Counted from the first letter of the stretch, positions 8,895-18,368 are shown. The stretch is DNA of 64,000 nt from Pseudomonas deceptionensis (GCF_900106095.1 NZ_FNUD01000002.1:2005501-2069500), one strand, 5' to 3'. Notes: generated by a model not told the origin, from the sequence alone. A program made the numbers and translations.

Positions 8895-9371
8895 TTATTG
8901 ACCGAAAAAACCGGCACAGCATTTTTTGAATTTCAGGCCGCTGGAGCATGGGCAGGCATCATTGCGCCCGACTTTAAGCGGTACGGTCGGGTCGATGAAG
9001 TACCAGCGCCCGGCGCTTTGCACGAAAGATGAGCGCTCGCGGTGACTGTGCTCGCCGTTGGCGTCGTGCCAACGTGCAGTAAAGGTCACAAATGCATGTT
9101 CAGGCTGACCGCCGAACACTTCGCTGCTTTCAACCTCCAGCCCCAGCCAGGTGCTTTGTGCGCTCCAGGCGGCAATGGACTGGCGATCGAGCCCGGCTTG
9201 TTGCACCGGCAAAGTGGTTGCCACCAGATACTCGATCAGCCCGAGCACATAGGCGCTGTAACGCGAACGCATCAGCGTTTCGGCGCTTGGGGCCGGGTGC
9301 CCGTCGTGATAATGCCCGCAGCAGGCGGCCAGCAAGTTGCCGCTGCCACAGGGGCAAATGGATGTACTCAT
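8895..9371 (-). CDS. YchJ family SEC-C motif protein
   Basis: This 158-residue protein has SEC-C motifs at both ends: [15 protein letters not shown] near residues 5-20 and [15 protein letters not shown] near the C-terminus. Between them is a YchJ/NTF2-like domain ([28 protein letters not shown]). E. coli YchJ has the same layout. The start [11 protein letters not shown] follows the preceding gene by 4 bases. The longer in-frame start lies inside that gene and lacks the SEC-C-first arrangement of the family. The function is unknown and zinc binding is expected. Confidence 0.9.
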   Translation of the reverse strand: MSTSICPCGSGNLLAACCGHYHDGHPAPSAETLMRSRYSAYVLGLIEYLVATTLPVQQAGLDRQSIAAWSAQSTWLGLEVESSEVFGGQPEHAFVTFTARWHDANGEHSHRERSSFVQSAGRWYFIDPTVPLKVGRNDACPCSSGLKFKKCCAGFFGQ

Positions 9372-9375
9372 CGGG

Positions 9376-9873
9376 TTACCACCAATACTTGCCAAAATTT
9401 TCCGGGTTGGCCCAAAACCTGGCATTGAGCCAGTCGGGTACTTGTTTGTACTCACGCAGATCGTAAGTGAACAGCGTCAGTACCTGCTCATCCCGCTGAA
9501 AGCGTTCGTTGCTTTGCAGGGCCAGAGCAAAAAAGTCGGTTTCTTTCCAGTCACAGGCTGCCAGGTCCGCGAGCACGGCGATACGGCTGGCATTGAGGTT
9601 GCGAATCCCGCCCAGCAGTTCCAGACCTGTGCGCTTGGGCAGATGCTCAAGGCAGTCGATGATCAGAGCGAGGTCAAAACGCTGCGCAGCCAGATGCTCG
9701 GGCAGTGCACCGGGAGGCGCCTGGGCCACCAGCGCTTCGGGGTGGGCGGCCTGATAGGCGGCCAGTGCCGGGAAGCTGCTGGCGCCAACGACGAGCAGGC
9801 GTTGCGGCACATAACGATCAAGCAGCGCAGCCAGTGCTTGCTGGGGCGTGCGTGTAGAGATACCGGGCGTCAT
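9376..9873 (-). CDS. Methyltransferase-like protein of unknown function (DUF6231-like)
   Basis: This 165-residue protein has the start of a SAM-methyltransferase-type Rossmann fold ([13 protein letters not shown] near residue 25, then [15 protein letters not shown]). It is short and lacks a convincing full SAM-binding GxGxG, so it may not be an active methyltransferase. It is the first gene of the four-gene SEC-C operon and keeps close company with the YchJ gene. I regard the family name as likely and the function as unknown. Confidence 0.75.
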   Translation of the reverse strand: MTPGISTRTPQQALAALLDRYVPQRLLVVGASSFPALAAYQAAHPEALVAQAPPGALPEHLAAQRFDLALIIDCLEHLPKRTGLELLGGIRNLNASRIAVLADLAACDWKETDFFALALQSNERFQRDEQVLTLFTYDLREYKQVPDWLNARFWANPENFGKYWW

Positions 9874-10019
9874 CGAAAGTCCTCAATCAGAACGTCCAAG
9901 ACTAGCGTGCGCGAGCCCCCAGGCCTAGCCCCGTGCAATCACCTTGCTGGCGCATACCCCAACCCGGGTCTTTACTTTCTGTGCATCGGCCAAATGCCGA
10001 CCCTCAGGAGAGATCCCAT

Positions 10020-10709
10020 ATGAGCATCATCAGGACAGCAGTACCTTTGATTGTTCTCACCAGCGTGTTGACGGGCTGTGCCGGTTTGCAAAAAACCGAC
10101 TGGCCAACCTGTGCCGCCGTTGGTGGTGTAGGCGGGGCGGCATTGGGTGCAATAAAAAGCTCGGCCTGGGCCGGGGGTGGTGCGGTGTTTGGCGCGGGCA
10201 TGGCGGCGGCTTACTGCTGGGTCCACGGTGATGGCGATGCGGATGGTGATGGCGTACCGGATAGCCGCGACAAGTGCCCCGATACGCCCAAAGGCGTGGA
10301 AGTGGATGCGGTGGGCTGTCCGATAGTGGCAGTGGTTGTGGTTGAAACAGTGGTGGTCAAAGAGGAGACCATCGTGGTGCGTGATGTGCACTTCGAGTTC
10401 AACTCCGCCAAATTGACCGCCGCCGACAAGGACAAACTCAATGTCATTGCCGCGCGCCTGAAAAAAGACGCCGCCAATGCCCAGCTCAAGGTGACGGGCT
10501 ACACCGACAGCGTGGGCAGCGATGCCTACAACCTCAAACTGTCCAAAGAACGTGCGCAGTCCGTGGTCGAGTACCTGATCGCCAGCGGCATCCCGCGTAA
10601 CCAGTTTGCCTCTGTGGCCGGCGCAGGCGAGTCCAGCCCGGTTGCCAGCAACCAAACGCCAGAGGGGCGCGCCCAGAATCGGCGTACCGAAATCCAGATC
10701 ATTCGTTGA
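10020..10709 (+). CDS. OmpA-family lipoprotein with TSP3-like calcium repeat
   Basis: This 229-residue outer-membrane lipoprotein has lipobox Cys20 (LTGC). A glycine-rich segment follows (GGVGGAALGAIKSSAWAGGG), then a type-3 thrombospondin-like repeat (DADGDGVPDSRDKCPDTP). The C-terminal OmpA domain binds peptidoglycan (FEFNSAKL, GYTDSVGS, LSKERAQ, GRAQNRRTEI). Such proteins tie the outer membrane to the cell wall. The start is the ATG at 10020 after AGGAGAG. The longer frame has no signal peptide. It is divergent from the methyltransferase-like gene. Confidence 0.92.
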   Translation: MSIIRTAVPLIVLTSVLTGCAGLQKTDWPTCAAVGGVGGAALGAIKSSAWAGGGAVFGAGMAAAYCWVHGDGDADGDGVPDSRDKCPDTPKGVEVDAVGCPIVAVVVVETVVVKEETIVVRDVHFEFNSAKLTAADKDKLNVIAARLKKDAANAQLKVTGYTDSVGSDAYNLKLSKERAQSVVEYLIASGIPRNQFASVAGAGESSPVASNQTPEGRAQNRRTEIQIIR

Positions 10710-10885
10710 GTCTGCCCCGGGCCCGGCCGCAAGCCTCAGGGCAGAGCGGCGCGCCCAGAACCTGAATTCGCCGCTGCTTTGATCGCCCTGGTCAAATCAG
10801 CGGCGAAACTATTTGTAATGGCCTCTGGCGTCGTGCTCCTGCAAGCCGTTAATGTGGCCTCAAAGAAAAATGCGAAGGCGGCTAT

Positions 10886-11164
10886 ATGAAGGTGCTTTGG
10901 GGGCTGGGGAAGGTATTGACGCTGATAGTTTGGGGCGTGGTACTGATCAATCTGTTCGAACCCTTGATCAACCCGTTTGATGTACTGATTAATCTTGTCG
11001 CCAGTCTGTTGCTGCTGACCCATGTGCTTGAGCTGCTGCTGTTCAAAGGCAGCCTGCAGGGCCGCCCGCATCCCTGGCGTGACCGCCTGCTGATTCTGCT
11101 GGTCGGGATCTTCCATGAGCACACCTTTGGTACCTCTTCTGAGCGAGATTCCCGTCATGCGTAA
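10886..11164 (+). CDS. DUF1145 family small membrane protein
   Basis: This 92-residue protein has two hydrophobic helices (VLWGLGKVLTLIVWGVVLINLF and LINLVASLLLLTHVLELLLF) followed by GRPHPWRDRLLILLVGIFH, the hallmark of DUF1145 proteins in gammaproteobacteria. The function is unknown. The last residues (after GIFHEH) overlap the first codons of the next gene by 8 bases in another frame. A 140-residue frame on the opposite strand is Gln-rich without a family match and is taken as a shadow. Confidence 0.8.
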   Translation: MKVLWGLGKVLTLIVWGVVLINLFEPLINPFDVLINLVASLLLLTHVLELLLFKGSLQGRPHPWRDRLLILLVGIFHEHTFGTSSERDSRHA

Positions 11165-11915
11165 GTTATGTCTGTTGGCGGTCTTGTGCAGCCCTTTGGC
11201 CCATGCCGATGTGGTGCAGGTTCAAGCCAATTCCCTGATGCGTTTGCCCGCAAACGCCAGCGTGTTGCAGCTGGAAAAACTCGATGTGGCCGACTACGGC
11301 ACCTTGTTGATTCCGGCCGGTGTCACCCAGGTCAATATCGATCAGCTGAATTTGGGCCGTGAAGCGCGTATCACCATAGTGCCGGCCGAGCGTGGCATCG
11401 AGCTGCGGGTGGCCCGTGCGGAGCTGGGCGAGGGCAGCCAGATCAACGCCCGAGGAGCCTCGGGGACGTTCGAAAAACCTGCCCGGCCAGCGCGGGATCT
11501 GACGCTGCGTATTGAGTCGTTGCAAGCCCCGAAACTGTCCATCGATGCCCGTGGCGGTACGGGGGCGCCGGGTTTTGTCGGGCTTGATGGCGGCAATGGC
11601 GACACTCCGGGTTGCACCTGGGGTGCGGCGGGCCCTGGAGCCGATGGCGACAACGGCGGTAATGGCCAGCCGGGCGCAGCAGGCGCAAAAGTACGGATTG
11701 AACTGCCGGGCAGCTACCCCGCAGAGCAAATCAGTGTGCGGGTAGATGGCGGTGCGGGGGGCAAACCGGGCGAGGCCGGGCGTCCGGGCGCAGGCGGCAA
11801 GTCCAAGGGCTGCATTGTGTACCGCACCGACGGCGGCAAATCCGGGAAACCGGGGTTGGCCGGCCAGCCGGGAGACGCGGGATCGTCAGGAGCGGTGACC
11901 CTCCAGCGGCTGTAA
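11157..11915 (+). CDS. Exported collagen-like Gly-rich protein
   Basis: This 252-residue protein has a signal peptide (MRKLCLLAVLCSPLAHA). Residues to about 125 look beta-rich with regular DVADYGTLLIPAG and ARITIVPAERG units. From about residue 130 it is Gly-rich with collagen-like G-x-y stretches (GGTGAPGFVGLDGGNGD, GKPGEAGRPGAGGK, GKPGLAGQPGDAG). Two cysteines (GCTWG and GCIVY) could pair. It should be periplasmic or on the surface. The start at 11157 gives a clean signal peptide; one 14 codons earlier does not. I know no function for it. Confidence 0.82.
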   Translation: MRKLCLLAVLCSPLAHADVVQVQANSLMRLPANASVLQLEKLDVADYGTLLIPAGVTQVNIDQLNLGREARITIVPAERGIELRVARAELGEGSQINARGASGTFEKPARPARDLTLRIESLQAPKLSIDARGGTGAPGFVGLDGGNGDTPGCTWGAAGPGADGDNGGNGQPGAAGAKVRIELPGSYPAEQISVRVDGGAGGKPGEAGRPGAGGKSKGCIVYRTDGGKSGKPGLAGQPGDAGSSGAVTLQRL

Positions 11916-11956
11916 CCTGGCGCTGTTTCAAACCTCTGTGGGAGCTGCTACCTGCT

Positions 11957-12421
11957 TCAGAATGTTGGTCGGGCCGCCGCAATGGCCACCAACACCAGCC
12001 CCACAATCAGGTTGCATCCCACCAGGCGCCGAATGCGGCCCATCACGGCCGCGCCTGCTGCCCACTCCTGAGCCTCTACGGCCTTGCGCAGTTCAGGCAA
12101 TTGCAGCGACTGAATCCGGATAAACAGCGCCACCATTACGATGTACAGCCCCATCATGATCTGCACGTAGCGCGGGGCCGTCTCAAAGCCGTTAAAGCGC
12201 ATCTGCAACAGGCCCACACCGCTTATCGGCAAAATCACCACCGCGATCCATACCCAGACAAAAAAACGCTGAAACACTTCGAGCCACAGCTTCAACCGCG
12301 CTGGGCCTTCAAGGGCCGTAATAGCGGCCGGGCGCAGGATCATCCAGGCGAAAAACATGCCGCCCACCCAGATCAGGGCGGCCAGTACATGCAGGCTGTA
12401 GGCGAGGGCAAAGGCGGTCAT
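11957..12421 (-). CDS. CopD family integral membrane protein
   Basis: This 154-residue protein has four predicted membrane helices, starting MTAFALAYSLHVLAALIWVGGMFFAWMIL. The HVLAALIWVGG motif is typical of the CopD-like domain found in copper resistance proteins and related stand-alone proteins. Copper transport is not proven for short stand-alone members. It is divergent from dinG and convergent with the collagen-like gene. Confidence 0.85.
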   Translation of the reverse strand: MTAFALAYSLHVLAALIWVGGMFFAWMILRPAAITALEGPARLKLWLEVFQRFFVWVWIAVVILPISGVGLLQMRFNGFETAPRYVQIMMGLYIVMVALFIRIQSLQLPELRKAVEAQEWAAGAAVMGRIRRLVGCNLIVGLVLVAIAAARPTF

Positions 12422-12519
12422 TGGGGTACTCCGTTCGGCGCGGGATGAATTAGCGGGGTATGATAGCGGCCATTCGAACCACTGAAAATTTATCCAGCGT
12501 TTCTTGCGCCCGAAGAACC

Positions 12520-14664
12520 ATGATTAGTAACGAACTAAAATCCCAGATCCAGGGCGCTTACTCGCGTTTTCTCGAATCCAAGAGCCTCAAACCACGTTAC
12601 GGTCAGCGTTTGATGATCGCCGAAGTGGCTAAAGTGCTGGGCGATATCGACACCGACGAAGAAAACCACCGCAGTGGAGACCCGGCTGTGGTCGCCGTTG
12701 AAGCGGGTACCGGTACTGGCAAGACCGTGGCTTATTGCCTGGCTGCCATTCCTGTGGCGAAGGCCGCGGGCAAACGGCTGGTGGTCGCCACGGCGACCGT
12801 CGCGCTGCAAGAACAGATCGTCTACAAGGACCTCCCGGACCTGATGCGCAACAGCGGGCTGAACTTCAGCTTTGCGCTGGCAAAGGGCCGTGGGCGTTAC
12901 ATGTGCCTGTCCAAACTCGACATGCTGCTGCAAGAGGGCCACGCGCAAACCGCGACGGCGCAGCTGTTCGAAGAAGAAGGCTTCAAGATCGAAGTCGATG
13001 AGGCCAGCCAGAAGTTGTTCACCAGCATGATCGAGAAGCTGGCCGGCAATAAGTGGGACGGCGACCGCGACAGCTGGCCCCAGGCACTTGAAGACCAGGA
13101 CTGGGCCCGGCTGACCACCGATCACAGCCAGTGCACCAACCGTCATTGCCCCAACTTCGGTCAGTGCGCCTTTTACAAGGCCCGCGAAGGCATGAGCAAG
13201 GTGGACGTGATCGTCACCAACCACGACATGGTGCTGGCTGACCTCGCGCTGGGCGGTGGCGCCGTGCTGCCGGACCCGCGTGACACGGTCTACGTATTCG
13301 ACGAAGGCCATCACCTGCCGGACAAGGCCATCGGCCATTTCGCCCATTACACCCGTTTGCGTTCGACGGCCGACTGGCTGGAGCAAACCGCCAAGAATCT
13401 CACCAAACTGCTTGCCCAGCACCCGTTGCCGGGTGACTTGGGGCGTTTGCTGGAGCAAGTGCCGGAGCTGGCCAAAGAGATCAAGGCCCAGCAACAGTTC
13501 ATGTTTGCGGCGTGTGAGCAAATTGCAGACTTTAAAGTAGGCGAAGAGCCAGAAGGTCGTGAGCGACCGCGCCATCGCTTTATCGGCGGCTTGATTCCCG
13601 ATCACATGCGTGAAATGGGTATCGAACTGAAAAAAGGTTTCTCGCGTCTGACGGATCTGTTCACCCGCCTGACCGAAATTCTCAAGGACGGCATGGACGG
13701 TGAGGTCAATATCGGCATCACCAGCAACCAGGCTGAGGAGTGGTATCCGCTGTTTGGCAGCTTGCTGTCCCGTGCCCAGGGCAACTGGGAGTTGTGGACC
13801 GCCTTTACCGTCGAAGACCCGCAAGACAACCCGCCAATGGCGCGCTGGCTGACCCTGGCTGAAAGCGGCTCTCTGTTTGATATTGAAGTCAACGCAAGCC
13901 CCATCCTTGCCGCTGAAATGCTGCGTCGCAACCTGTGGAACGTGGCTTATGGCGTGCTCGTCACCTCGGCCACCCTGACTGCGCTCGGCACGTTCGACCG
14001 GTTCCGCATGCGTGCGGGGCTGCCTAAAACAGCCGTCACGGCGGTGGTGCCAAGCCCCTTTCATCACGCGGATGCAGGCGTGCTGCGGGTGCCGGACCTC
14101 AAAGCCGATCCGCGTGACGCTACGGCCCACACGGCGGCAATCATTCGTGAGCTGCCTGCACTGGTTGAAGGCTCGCGGGGCACGCTGGTGCTGTTTTCAT
14201 CGCGCAAGCAAATGCAGGATGTGTTCGACGGCCTGGAGCGCGACTGGCGCAAGCAAGTGTTTATCCAGGGCAACCTGTCCAAGCAGGAGACCCTTAATAA
14301 ACACAAGGCGCGGGTTGATAGCGGGGAATCCAGCGTACTGTTCGGCCTGGCCAGTTTTGCCGAAGGCGTGGATTTACCCGGCGCCTACTGCGAACACGTA
14401 GTGATCGCCAAAATCCCGTTCTCGGTGCCCGATGATCCTGTCGAAGCGGCACTGGCCGAATGGATCGAAGCCCGGGGCGGCAATCCCTTCATGGAGATTT
14501 CGGTTCCCGACGCTTCGCTCAAGCTGGTACAGGCTTGCGGGCGCCTGCTGCGGACCGAGCAGGACCGGGGCACGATCACCTTGCTGGATCGACGCCTGGT
14601 CACCCAGCGCTATGGCAAAGCGATTCTTAACGCATTGCCGCCGTTCAGGCGCGAAATATCTTAA
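12520..14664 (+). CDS. dinG: ATP-dependent DNA helicase DinG
   Basis: This 714-residue XPD-like superfamily 2 helicase unwinds DNA 5' to 3' and resolves R-loops and other structures. Walker A is EAGTGTGKT (61-69) and the DEAH-type box is DEGHH (261-265). Four cysteines, Cys129, Cys205, Cys210 and Cys216, match the spacing of the iron-sulfur cluster ligands. Motif VI appears as QACGRLLRTEQDRG. The ATG at 12520 gives the family length; the frame 20 codons longer has no binding site. In E. coli dinG is LexA-controlled, but I see no clear SOS box here. Confidence 0.96.
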   Translation: MISNELKSQIQGAYSRFLESKSLKPRYGQRLMIAEVAKVLGDIDTDEENHRSGDPAVVAVEAGTGTGKTVAYCLAAIPVAKAAGKRLVVATATVALQEQIVYKDLPDLMRNSGLNFSFALAKGRGRYMCLSKLDMLLQEGHAQTATAQLFEEEGFKIEVDEASQKLFTSMIEKLAGNKWDGDRDSWPQALEDQDWARLTTDHSQCTNRHCPNFGQCAFYKAREGMSKVDVIVTNHDMVLADLALGGGAVLPDPRDTVYVFDEGHHLPDKAIGHFAHYTRLRSTADWLEQTAKNLTKLLAQHPLPGDLGRLLEQVPELAKEIKAQQQFMFAACEQIADFKVGEEPEGRERPRHRFIGGLIPDHMREMGIELKKGFSRLTDLFTRLTEILKDGMDGEVNIGITSNQAEEWYPLFGSLLSRAQGNWELWTAFTVEDPQDNPPMARWLTLAESGSLFDIEVNASPILAAEMLRRNLWNVAYGVLVTSATLTALGTFDRFRMRAGLPKTAVTAVVPSPFHHADAGVLRVPDLKADPRDATAHTAAIIRELPALVEGSRGTLVLFSSRKQMQDVFDGLERDWRKQVFIQGNLSKQETLNKHKARVDSGESSVLFGLASFAEGVDLPGAYCEHVVIAKIPFSVPDDPVEAALAEWIEARGGNPFMEISVPDASLKLVQACGRLLRTEQDRGTITLLDRRLVTQRYGKAILNALPPFRREIS

Positions 14665-14759
14665 GTGCAAGTCGGCGTTATCGTCGACTTTGCTGTCTAT
14701 GCTTTGACTTTCACCACCTCACAGGCCATTTTTCGGCCGTTTGGGAGAACCAGATCCAT

Positions 14760-17111
14760 ATGATTCGCCGTTCGCTTACTGCTGTTTTTGCGTTGCTGGT
14801 TACGACCCCGCTGCTGGCGGCGCCTGCCGGGCAACAAACCCTGTTCAACTTCGTACGCCCGGCCGATGTGGTGCAAGTGGTGACTGCGGATGCGAGCTTG
14901 CCGCAATACAATGCGGAGCAAACGGCCGAAGGCGAAGTGCTGCGCCGCGTGATCTTTAACCCGGCCGCGGCGCCAAGTCTGCGCATGACCCCGCAAACCG
15001 GCGTATGGGACTGGTCGCAGTCGGGGATGATGACCCTGCGCATCCAGAACGCGATGAACTGGGCCCTCACCCTGGATGTGACCGTACAAAGCAGTAACGG
15101 CAAAACCCTGACCAGCCGCGTCGACCTGCCTGCAGGCCCGGCGCAGACCCTGTTGCTGCCATTGCGCGCCAACTCGCCCCAGAGCCAGGGCATGCGGGCC
15201 GGTCCGCCGATGCCAATGACGGTCGATGGTCAGCGCATCCTGCTTGCCAGCAGTCAGGGTGAAATTGATCTGAGCCAGGTGGTGTCAGTAAGCCTGTCGA
15301 TACCCCAACCGACTGCCGCGCAAAGCATTCTGCTGGAGCGTTTTGGTGTGCAGGACGGCGAAGGCGTGATCAAGGCCGTGTATGGCTCGATCGTCGATGG
15401 CTATGGCCAGTCGACCCGTGCCAAATGGCCAGAGCGCGTTGCAAATGACGAGCAGCTCAAGGCCGCAGCAGCCAAAGAACAGCAGCAGATCAAGGGTTGG
15501 CTGGCCAGCCGTTCCGACCAGGACAAATTTGGTGGTTGGATCAAAGGCCCAGCATTTGACGCGACCGGTTTCTTTCGCACCGAAAAACGCAATGGCCGCT
15601 GGAACCTGGTCACCCCAGAAGGTCACCCGTTTTACTCGCTGGGCCTGAACGCCGTGACTGCCAATGACAGCCAGACGTATGTCGCCGGCCGCGAATGGAT
15701 GTTCAACGATTTGCCTAAAGACGGTGCCCCGCTGGCGGCCTATTACGGCACTTCGAACCATAACAACGGCAATGGCGCGTCCCAGGGGCGGGGGTTTAAC
15801 GCCGGGCGCTGGTACAACTTCTATGGTGCCAACCTGCAGCGTATCTACGGTCAGCCGTGCGCCGAGGACAAGACGGTTCCGGGCGGCGATCCTGTGATCC
15901 CGTGCGCGCCACAAACCTTTGATGCCAAAGGGTGGCAGACCCGCACCCTGGATCGCCTGCAAGCCTGGGGGTTCAACACCATCGGCAACTGGAGCGACCC
16001 TGAACTGGGCCTCAATGACCGCGTGCCTTACACCTTGCCGCTGTCGATTGTCGGCGACTACGCCAGCATCAGTACCGGCACCGATTGGTGGGGCGGCATG
16101 CCTGACCCGTTTGACCCGCGTTTTGCCATGGCCACCGAGCGCGCCGTAGCCATTGCTGCCCGCGACCATCGTGATGACCCCTGGTTGATCGGCTATTTTG
16201 CCGACAATGAACTGGCGTGGGCCGGGCCGGGTGATGATCCAAAATCCCGTTATGCACTGGCCTTCGGCACTCTGCGCATGACGACGGATGCACCGGCCAA
16301 GCGTGCATTCCTCAAGCAGTTGCGTGACAAGTACCGCAACCAGCAGGGCCTGTCCAAGGCCTGGGGTGTCGATATTCCGGCGTGGGAATTGATGGAAGAC
16401 CCGGGCTTCGAGGCGCCTATGCCTAACGCCGAGCACCCGGAAATCGAAGCCGATTACCAGTTTTTCCAGAAGGTCTTCGCCGACACCTACTTCAAGACTA
16501 TTGCCGACTCGCTGAAATGGCATGCCCCGAATCACTTGCTGCTGGGCGGGCGCTTCGCCGTCAGCACACCGGAGGCCGTAGCATCCTGTGCCAAGTACTG
16601 TGACGTGCTCAGTTTCAACTTCTACACCCTGCAACCGCAGGACGGCTATGACTTCGCCAAGCTGCGCGAGCTGGACAAACCGGTGATGATTACCGAGTTC
16701 AACTTCGGCTCCCGCGACCGTGGCCCGTTCTGGGGTGGCGTGACCGAAGTGGCTAGCGAAGAGGCCCGCGGGCCGGCCTACAGCAAGTTCCTCAAGCAGG
16801 CCGTGGCCGAGCCGTCGATTGTCGGCGTGCACTGGTTCCAGTACCTGGACCAGCCCGTCACCGGTCGCTTGCTGGATGGCGAAAACGGTCACTTCGGCAT
16901 GATTGGCATCACCGACCTGCCGTTTACCGGCTTCGTCGACAGCGTGCGCAAGGCCAACCTGCAAGCCCTCGGCCAATTGGGTCAAGAGGCTGCCAAGGCC
17001 CAGGCCGCCGCAGAAAAAACGGTCAAAGCGCCTGTGCACACCACTGACGACGGTAGCGGCGGTGGCTCTGGTGCGGGGCATGCAGGCGGTCACTCCGGTA
17101 AAGGTCACTGA
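14760..17111 (+). CDS. Exported clan GH-A glycoside hydrolase (beta-agarase/beta-galactosidase-like)
   Basis: This 783-residue protein has a signal peptide ending near residue 20 (TTPLLA). A beta-sandwich-like region covers about 25-200 and a TIM-barrel glycosidase domain about 250-740. The acid/base is likely Glu484 in ADNELAW and the nucleophile Glu646 in MITEFNFG, the NE and E pair of clan GH-A. Proteins like this are annotated as beta-agarase in several pseudomonads, but agar is an unlikely natural substrate. The C-terminus ends in a Gly/Ser/His tail. It directly follows dinG with its own ATG and a GGGAG site. Confidence 0.82.
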   Translation: MIRRSLTAVFALLVTTPLLAAPAGQQTLFNFVRPADVVQVVTADASLPQYNAEQTAEGEVLRRVIFNPAAAPSLRMTPQTGVWDWSQSGMMTLRIQNAMNWALTLDVTVQSSNGKTLTSRVDLPAGPAQTLLLPLRANSPQSQGMRAGPPMPMTVDGQRILLASSQGEIDLSQVVSVSLSIPQPTAAQSILLERFGVQDGEGVIKAVYGSIVDGYGQSTRAKWPERVANDEQLKAAAAKEQQQIKGWLASRSDQDKFGGWIKGPAFDATGFFRTEKRNGRWNLVTPEGHPFYSLGLNAVTANDSQTYVAGREWMFNDLPKDGAPLAAYYGTSNHNNGNGASQGRGFNAGRWYNFYGANLQRIYGQPCAEDKTVPGGDPVIPCAPQTFDAKGWQTRTLDRLQAWGFNTIGNWSDPELGLNDRVPYTLPLSIVGDYASISTGTDWWGGMPDPFDPRFAMATERAVAIAARDHRDDPWLIGYFADNELAWAGPGDDPKSRYALAFGTLRMTTDAPAKRAFLKQLRDKYRNQQGLSKAWGVDIPAWELMEDPGFEAPMPNAEHPEIEADYQFFQKVFADTYFKTIADSLKWHAPNHLLLGGRFAVSTPEAVASCAKYCDVLSFNFYTLQPQDGYDFAKLRELDKPVMITEFNFGSRDRGPFWGGVTEVASEEARGPAYSKFLKQAVAEPSIVGVHWFQYLDQPVTGRLLDGENGHFGMIGITDLPFTGFVDSVRKANLQALGQLGQEAAKAQAAAEKTVKAPVHTTDDGSGGGSGAGHAGGHSGKGH

Positions 17112-17222
17112 TTTGCCAAACCCGATGAGCGGCGATGTATTTCGTCGTTCAGCGGGTTTGCTTCCTTTCTAATTCCCATTTCAAAACTAAGGTCTTCCAC
17201 TCAACTGAATGGAGTCTTGGTC

Positions 17223-18368
17223 ATGGAAGCTAAAGGGAAGTGTGCAAGTGGATTTGAGGCCGTTCAGCAAGCCTTTGAGGCGATCTTTGATGACCCTCAA
17301 GAGCGTGGCGCCGGGGTTTGTGTGCAGGTCGGCGGCGAAACAGTTGTCGATTTATGGGCGGGGGTGGCGGATCTGGAGGGCAGCAAGCCCTGGAATCACG
17401 ACACTCTGGTTAACACTTATTGCTGCATCAAGCCTTTCACCGCCATTGCGGCGCTGATGCTGGTGGAAGAGGGCAAGCTGGAGCTGGATCAGACGGTTGC
17501 CCACTACTGGCCGGAGTTTTCCCAAGGTGGTAAGAAACACATCACCTTGCGACAGGTGTTGTGCCATACCTCCGGCATTCCGGCGCTGCGATTGCCTAAC
17601 CGCACGCCAATCATGTACGACTGGGATGCAATGGCTGAAGTTGTCGCAGCAGAGCCATTGTGGTGGGAGCCAGGCACCGATGTTGCCTATGGCGCCACGA
17701 CCTATGGCTGGATCGTCGGTGAGCTGATTCGCCGGGCCGATGGGCGAGACCCCTGCACCTTTATCCGCGAGCGTATTTCTGAACCCAATGCTCTGGAAGT
17801 GCATATGGGCGTTGACTCAGTGCACTTTCATCGTATTGCTGCTTTTGAGCGTGCTGACGGGAGAACAGGCGATAATTACGCACAAGACTTGCGCACAGTG
17901 ATGGTCAATGAGCCCGAGCATGTCGCGACTCTTGCGTTTACCAACCCTTCCAATGCCTCTCGACAAACAGCGGACCCTCGCTGGTGGGCCTATCGCCATC
18001 CGGGTGTGAATGGTCATGGAACTGCCCATGGTCTGGCGGGGTTTTACAGTGCGCTGATGGGCGGGCGTCTGGTGGGGCCTGAGATGCTCAAAGAGTTTAC
18101 CCGCGAGCACAGTAACGATATGGATCGCACTCTCTTGCGTCCCATGCGTTATGGCCTGGGTTGCATGATGGAGCAACCGGCTGATCCAGGAGCGTCCCAT
18201 CGCATGGGGCCAAAGGCTTTCGGGCATGTGGGGCTGGGCGGGCCGATTTCTTTTGCCGACCCTGAGCGGGAAGTGAGCTTTGGTTTCGTCACCACGACCA
18301 TGGGCAGCCATGTGCTGATGGACCCGCGGGTGCAAAAGCTTGCACCGCTGGTGTATGCCGCGCTGTAA
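17223..18368 (+). CDS. Class C beta-lactamase-like hydrolase with Cys in place of catalytic Ser
   Basis: This 381-residue protein is a paralogue of the next gene (same length, aligning without gaps at the N-terminus) in the beta-lactamase-fold esterase family VIII. The family nucleophile lies in S-x-x-K. Here the motif is C67-C68-I69-K70 in NTYCCIKPFTA, where the neighbour has S67-C-T-K70. The Cys67 codon is TGC at 17421-17423. The Tyr segment ATTYGWIVGELIRRADG and the C-terminal GHVGLGG remain. Activity could be lost or changed to a thiol chemistry. The ATG at 17223 has GGAG upstream. Confidence 0.88.
   Translation: MEAKGKCASGFEAVQQAFEAIFDDPQERGAGVCVQVGGETVVDLWAGVADLEGSKPWNHDTLVNTYCCIKPFTAIAALMLVEEGKLELDQTVAHYWPEFSQGGKKHITLRQVLCHTSGIPALRLPNRTPIMYDWDAMAEVVAAEPLWWEPGTDVAYGATTYGWIVGELIRRADGRDPCTFIRERISEPNALEVHMGVDSVHFHRIAAFERADGRTGDNYAQDLRTVMVNEPEHVATLAFTNPSNASRQTADPRWWAYRHPGVNGHGTAHGLAGFYSALMGGRLVGPEMLKEFTREHSNDMDRTLLRPMRYGLGCMMEQPADPGASHRMGPKAFGHVGLGGPISFADPEREVSFGFVTTTMGSHVLMDPRVQKLAPLVYAAL

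Noticed and set aside
10736..11158. 140-residue Gln-rich minus-strand frame opposite DUF1145
   Set aside because: No family match, while the plus strand encodes a recognised small membrane protein.
11934..11956. TGTGGGAGCTGCTACC fragment
   Set aside because: Resembles one end of a REP element without a partner arm, so not listed as a repeat.
12535..14130. 531-residue frame on the minus strand
   Set aside because: It lies fully within dinG, has no binding site or domain, and follows from GC-rich third positions of the true gene.
15285..17108. 607-residue frame on the minus strand
   Set aside because: Shadow of the GH-A glycosidase gene; the plus strand has signal peptide and catalytic motifs.
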